A stretch of 64,000 nucleotides of DNA from NCBI RefSeq assembly GCF_030052815.1, contig NC_079510.1:37482358-37546357 (forward strand). The letters run 5' to 3'. The position numbers and the translations under genes were made by a program. Source of the stretch: Hevea brasiliensis. Taxonomy: Eukaryota > Streptophyta > Magnoliopsida > Malpighiales > Euphorbiaceae. The notes below the pieces were generated by a model. It made no database searches. It was not told the DNA's origin and saw nothing but the letters and a program-made list of their open reading frames with translations. Shown piece by piece: positions 60,049-64,000 of the stretch (within the stretch, counting starts at the first letter, position 1; the number at the start of each line of letters is the position of its first letter).

Positions 60049-60562
60049 ATATTAATTTGAGATTTTATTTACCTATATATTGTTGTAATATTAATTTTAT
60101 TACCCTAATGAGTATGATATTCAAATTTCTTCCTGAGTTTTGAAATCCATGTTTGATTTTCCTTATTAAAAGTATGGCTTGAAAATTGAATTGAGTTGAT
60201 TGTGTTGAATTGGGAGATGAAAATTATTTGTATTGGAGTTGTGGTTGAGTAAAAATATTGGGAGTGCTTTTCTTTGCAGGTTTTGAAGAACTGTTTTCTC
60301 AAAATACAGTCGGCACTGTATCGAAATTTTGAAAAATTTTCATAACATCAGATTTTAATTGAGAATTTGATCCATGACTAAATTTCAATTAAATACTTTT
60401 TAATAAATATTCAACATTCCCACCACTATAAAAATGATAGAAAATTATTTTAAAATCCCTTATAGTGTATTTAATGGGTTACCGGTAGGCGAAGTACGGT
60501 AATTCATTAGGTGTACTATGGGAGCATGTTATGCTTACGGAGGGGTAAGGTATGATAATGAA

Positions 60563-61333
60563 TTTCTTTTTAATTTCTTATAATTTCTACTTATCTCAAG
60601 TCACTTTCAAGGATTAAAAGAAGAGTAAGAGAAGAAAAGCACTAACCTTTTTGGTGACTTGTTAAACTTTCCTTCTACCTCTTATTATTACTATCAATAG
60701 CTTCCTTATGATGTGGGTTTGATTTTTAATGAAGGTGACCATGGGTTTTGGTGTGTGAGTGAGAAGAAAATCACACTTTAAGGTTGAATAAAAATGGTGG
60801 AAGAGAGGAACCAAGCAGCCGACCAAAAGAGAGAGAGAAGAGGAAATGGAGAAGATGAGTTAGGTTAGGTGAGTTTTGTCATCTTGTGTCTTATATATAT
60901 ATATATATTGTACTTTAATTTTTAAAATGTCATAAGCCCCTTTTTCTTTTCTTTTCTTTTCTCTTTCTTTTTTTTTTCTTCTTTCTCTTCTCATTTTCCC
61001 AATTCAATTTCATAAATTTTAATTTATGTTAATTATTTTATTCTCTCAAATTTTAATTTGACATTTAGATAAAAATTCACATCTGAGGGTAAAATGACCA
61101 AAATACCCTTCGTAGTGCTCATCGGGTTATTATTATTATTTTTGTACCAATTAATAAATTCTCTTAAATTTTATTTTATTTTCTCTAAATTTTTATATAT
61201 TTTTTTTAACATTTATTCCATCAATATATGCCTCCTCACTATAGTTTAAGTATAGTTCCAGACATTCTAACTATCCGAACAGACATTAGTCATTGGAACG
61301 GTAAAATGTACGGACTACGGTAAGGGCGTTACA
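60563..61333 (-). repeat. 3' LTR of element E, second part
   Basis: It continues the E LTR after element B (join TSD ATGAA). Includes CT-rich and (TA)n runs near 60890-60990 and ends GGGCGTTACA next to E's interior. It matches the fragment 6442-6807. Confidence 0.85.
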
Positions 61334-61351
61334 ATTCTTCCCCTCTAAATA
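61334..61351 (-). other. Degraded polypurine tract of element E
   Basis: The minus strand reads TTTAGAGGGGAAGAAT, next to the 3' LTR. It is a weaker purine run than in A or B. Confidence 0.6.
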
Positions 61352-64000
61352 GAAATTTCATCCTTGAAATTTTACCTAATGTGAAGAGCTGAGGGAATTG
61401 CTGCCTCATCGTCTCCTCACTCTCCCATGTCACTTCTTCTGTGTTGTGATGTCTCCACAAGACTTTCACCAATGGGATCCTCTTGTTTCTGAGTTCTTTC
61501 ACTTCCCATGCTAAGATTCTGAATGGTTCTTCTCCATATGTCAAATCAAGTTGTACAATTATCTCCTCTACTGAAATGACATGTGAAGGATCTTATCTAT
61601 ATCTCCTGAGCATCGACACATAGAATACATTGTGAATCTTGTTCAGCTCAGGTAGTAAAGCTAGCCTATAGGCTACTGGACCCACACGTTTAATGACATC
61701 GTATGGACCAATAAACCTAGGGCTTAAGTTACCCTTCTTACTAAATCTTAGCACTTTCTTCCAAGGTGATACCTTGAGAAACACCTTATTGCCAACCTCA
61801 TACTTTATATCCTTTCTCCTCAGGCCGGCATATGACTTCTGTCTATCTGAGACAACTTTCAAATTGTCTCTAATGAGTTTTACTTTTTTCTTAGTCTGTC
61901 TCACCAAGTCTGGGCCCACTACTTTCTCTTCCCCCATTTCTATCCAACATAAGGGAGTCCTACATCTCCTCCCATATAACGCTTCATATAGAGACATTTT
62001 TATGCTGGCTTAGTAGCTGTTATTATAAGCAAACTCTACCAAAGGAAGAGACTTCTCCCAACTTCCTTCAAAATCAATGATGCAGCTTCTTAACATATCC
62101 TCCAATACCTATCATATCATATCATTCATGTCATTAATGCCAAGTCATTATTATCATTCCTTTAATAATTATAGCAATTCATTAAATTCTAAGGGTTACC
62201 TGAATCTCCCTTTCTGACTGTCCATCCATCTGTGGATGAAAAGCCATACTAAAGTGCAATTGAGTGCCTAAAGACTCCTGTAGCCTCTTCCAAAACCTCA
62301 AAGTAAATCTCGGATCTCAATAAGATATGATCGATGTTGGCACTTCATGTAGTCGGACTATCTCATCTATGTAAATCTCTGCTAACCTCTCCAGTGAGTA
62401 GTCGGCTCTAACTGGTAGGAAGTGAGTTGACTTGGTCAATCTATCCATAATCACCCATATAGTATCATGCTTCCTTTGTGTCAATGGTAGCCAAGTGACA
62501 AAATCCTTGGTGATGCTGTCCCATTTGCACTCTAGTATAGATATAGGTTGCAACAACCTTGATGGAACCTGATGCTCAGCCTTAACCTGCTAGCATGTCA
62601 AACATCTGGTCACAAAATCACCAATCTCTTTCTTCATTCTAGGCCACCAATAATGTGTTTTCAGGTCTTGGTACATCTTAGTACTTCCTGGATGCATAGC
62701 ATGGAAGCTATTGTGCTCCTCTTTCAAGATATTCTTCTCTAATTCCTCATCTCCTAGTACACATATTCTGCCTTTATAATACAGGAACCCATCTCCCTTC
62801 AACTCATAGTCAGTCTCCTTCCCCTTTTGAGTCTGCCCATAACAGTTAGCAACTTTTCATCCCTTAGTTATGCTTCTTGTATTTGTTGTAACAAGCTTGG
62901 CTTTACAAGCAACTCAGCCAAAATTTCCCCATCCTGTGCTAAAGACAACCGAGCATTCAGTGTTCTCAAAGCCATCATGGACTTCCTGCTTAGTGCGTCA
63001 GTCGCTATATTTGCCTTCCCTGGGTGATAGTCGATCACACAGTCATAATCTTTAAGGAATTCAATCCATCTCCTCTATCTCAGATTGAGTTCCTTTTGGG
63101 TTGGCAAATACTTCAGACTCTTGTGATCCATATATATGTAGCATTTCTTATCATATAGGTAATGCCTCCATATCTTCAATGCAAATATTATTGCTGCCAA
63201 TTCCAGATTATGACTTGAGTAGTTTTTTTCATGTGGCCTTAGTTGTCTGGAAGCATAGGCAACTACTTTCTCTTCCTGCATCAGAACACACCCAAGCCCA
63301 TTATAAGAGGCATCACTATAGATCACATAGTCTTTCTCTGGCTCTAGCTGTGTCAATACTGGAGCTTTTGTAAGCATAGCCTTCAGCTTCTCAAAACTGG
63401 TTTGAAATTTATCATTCTAGTCAAACTTTGCATTCTTATGTAGCAGTTTAGTCAGTGGGGCTGCTATAAGGGAGAATCCCTTCACAAATCTCCTGTAGTA
63501 TCCAGTTAACCCCAAAAAGCTTCTGACCTCTGTTACATTTCTGGGAGGCTTCCATTCAACTATTGCTTCAATCTTCTTGGGATCTACCCTAATCCCATCT
63601 ACTGATACAATGTGTCCAAGGAAGGATATCTCATCCAACTAGAAGTCACACTTGGACAACTTGGCATACAACTGCTTTTCCCACAGTGCCTGAAGTACTA
63701 CTCTTAGGTGTTCATCATGCTCTTCTCGGTTCTTAGAATATGCCAGAATATCATCTATAAAGACCACGACGAACCGATCCAAGTAAGGATGAAAGATACG
63801 GTTCATTAATTCCATGAAAGCTGCTGGTGCATTCATCAGCCCAAATAGCATTACTTAAAACTCATAGTGTCCATACCAGGTCCTGAAAGCAGTTTTCGAA
63901 ACATCTGTCTCATTCACTCTCAACTGGTGATAGCCTGATCTGAGATCTATCTTGGAGAATACTCCAGTTCCCCTCAGCTGATCAAACAGATCATCTATCC
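61352..64000 (-). pseudogene. Element E Pol: RT, RNase H, integrase, chromodomain (broken)
   Basis: From the window end downward: RT ([24 protein letters not shown]; a stop near 63854, another near 63640); RNase [16 protein letters not shown] (~63320); integrase zinc region (LTC at 62590, then a stop); the core, in which the expected SDRDPRF Asp position reads SY followed by a stop (62317), so the catalytic Asp is lost; the DGQSERE region; an intron-like insert 62109-62199; integrase C-terminus with a stop near 62010; GPYDVI...VFYVSMLRRYR; a stop (~61590); and a chromodomain EPFRILAWEVKELR...VLWRHH. It reads off the window at 64000. Confidence 0.88.
62109..62199 (-). other. Intron-like GT-AG insertion in E integrase (91 bp)
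   Basis: On the coding (minus) strand the sequence runs ATTCAG then GTAACCCTTAG..., ending ...GATATGATAG then GTATTGGAGG. It interrupts integrase between the IQ and LED codons, a site uninterrupted in element A. It is 91 bases, AT-rich, and contains in-frame stops. The upstream frame (codon start 62202) and downstream frame (codon start 62108) differ by one base, and removing exactly 91 bases reconnects them. Length, phase 0 position and borders are those of a plant spliceosomal intron. Splicing itself is not shown. Confidence 0.7.

Larger units (their letters stand above)
38827..60557 (+). mobile_element. Element B: non-autonomous gypsy element with nested inserts
   Basis: TSD ATGAA flanks it (38822-38826, 60558-60562). 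Two LTRs of ~3.95 kb (after subtracting inserts G and Sire2) bracket a 2.7-kb interior that has a PBS, a broken capsid-less gag, non-coding DNA and a PPT, but no RT or integrase. It belongs to the same family as D. It must rely on enzymes from another element. Confidence 0.88.
47644..60557 (+). repeat. 3' LTR of element B (interrupted by Sire2)
   Basis: It starts TATAACACCCC (TG mutated to TA), runs to 51067, resumes after Sire2 at 60049 and ends GTATGATA at 60557, where the 5' LTR has GTGTGACA. Net length is ~3930 bp. It lacks insert G, giving the empty-site reference near 48399. Confidence 0.88.
36118..64000 (-). mobile_element. Element E: Ty3/gypsy chromovirus, extends past window
   Basis: The 3' LTR runs 36118-38826 and resumes 60563-61333 after removal of element B. 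Pol then reads on the minus strand to the window end. The junction with Sire1 is at 36117; the candidate TSD on this side is ATTTT (36113-36117). The C-terminal chromodomain places E with chromoviruses like A, but its LTR is diverged from A's. Pol has several stops, and a catalytic Asp of integrase is replaced. Confidence 0.88.

Noticed and set aside
1..64000. tRNA, rRNA or other structured RNA genes
   Set aside because: No tRNA or rRNA sequence was recognised by eye on either strand; PBS sites are only 12-base tRNA-complementary stretches.

Overview
This is plant nuclear DNA, most likely from a eudicot. It is AT-rich, has one intron-split plant gene, and is otherwise filled with LTR retrotransposons of plant lineages. 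The species cannot be fixed from sequence alone.

Layout. (1) 1-6169: right-hand part of a minus-strand Ty3/gypsy element (D) with a 4.1-kb LTR, a short gag-like ORF and scrambled integrase fragments. (2) 6170-12461: the only non-retroelement island. It holds LTR debris, AT-rich DNA and one apparently intact seven-exon sieve element occlusion (SEO) gene at 8226-11338 (+). (3) 12462 to past the window end: a Sirevirus-type Ty1/copia element (Sire1) split by later insertions. Gypsy chromovirus A (21717-33607, minus) and a solo LTR F (33744-35443) sit between its ORF3 and its 3' LTR. Its 3' LTR is cut at 36117 by gypsy chromovirus E (minus, 36118 to beyond 64000). E's 3' LTR is cut by gypsy element B (+, 38827-60557). 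B's 5' LTR contains a solo LTR G (39584-41693), and B's 3' LTR contains a second Sirevirus, Sire2 (51068-60048). This gives four nesting levels (Sire1 > E > B > Sire2/G). TSDs support five of the joins: A atgat, B atgaa, Sire2 atatt, G cccta, F gctat.

The retroelements carry the usual gag, protease, RT, RNase H and integrase parts, almost all broken by stops or frameshifts. A and E are chromoviruses (C-terminal chromodomain, Tekay/Del-like). D and B look like one non-autonomous family: both have about 4-kb LTRs and a mini-gag that lost its capsid region but keeps the zinc knuckle. Sire1 and Sire2 carry a third ORF after pol with NLS-like, acidic and (in Sire1) coiled-coil parts, plus multiple polypurine tracts.

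Most interesting signals: a 91-bp GT-AG intron-like insertion in E's integrase whose removal reconnects the pol reading frame, with a related insertion at the same codon in D and none in A; the capsid-less gag family; conserved hairpins and a ~198-bp modular periodicity in the gypsy LTRs; the Sirevirus ORF3; and an identically placed stop codon in both Sireviruses. All coordinates and comparisons were made by eye; no alignment or database search was run.
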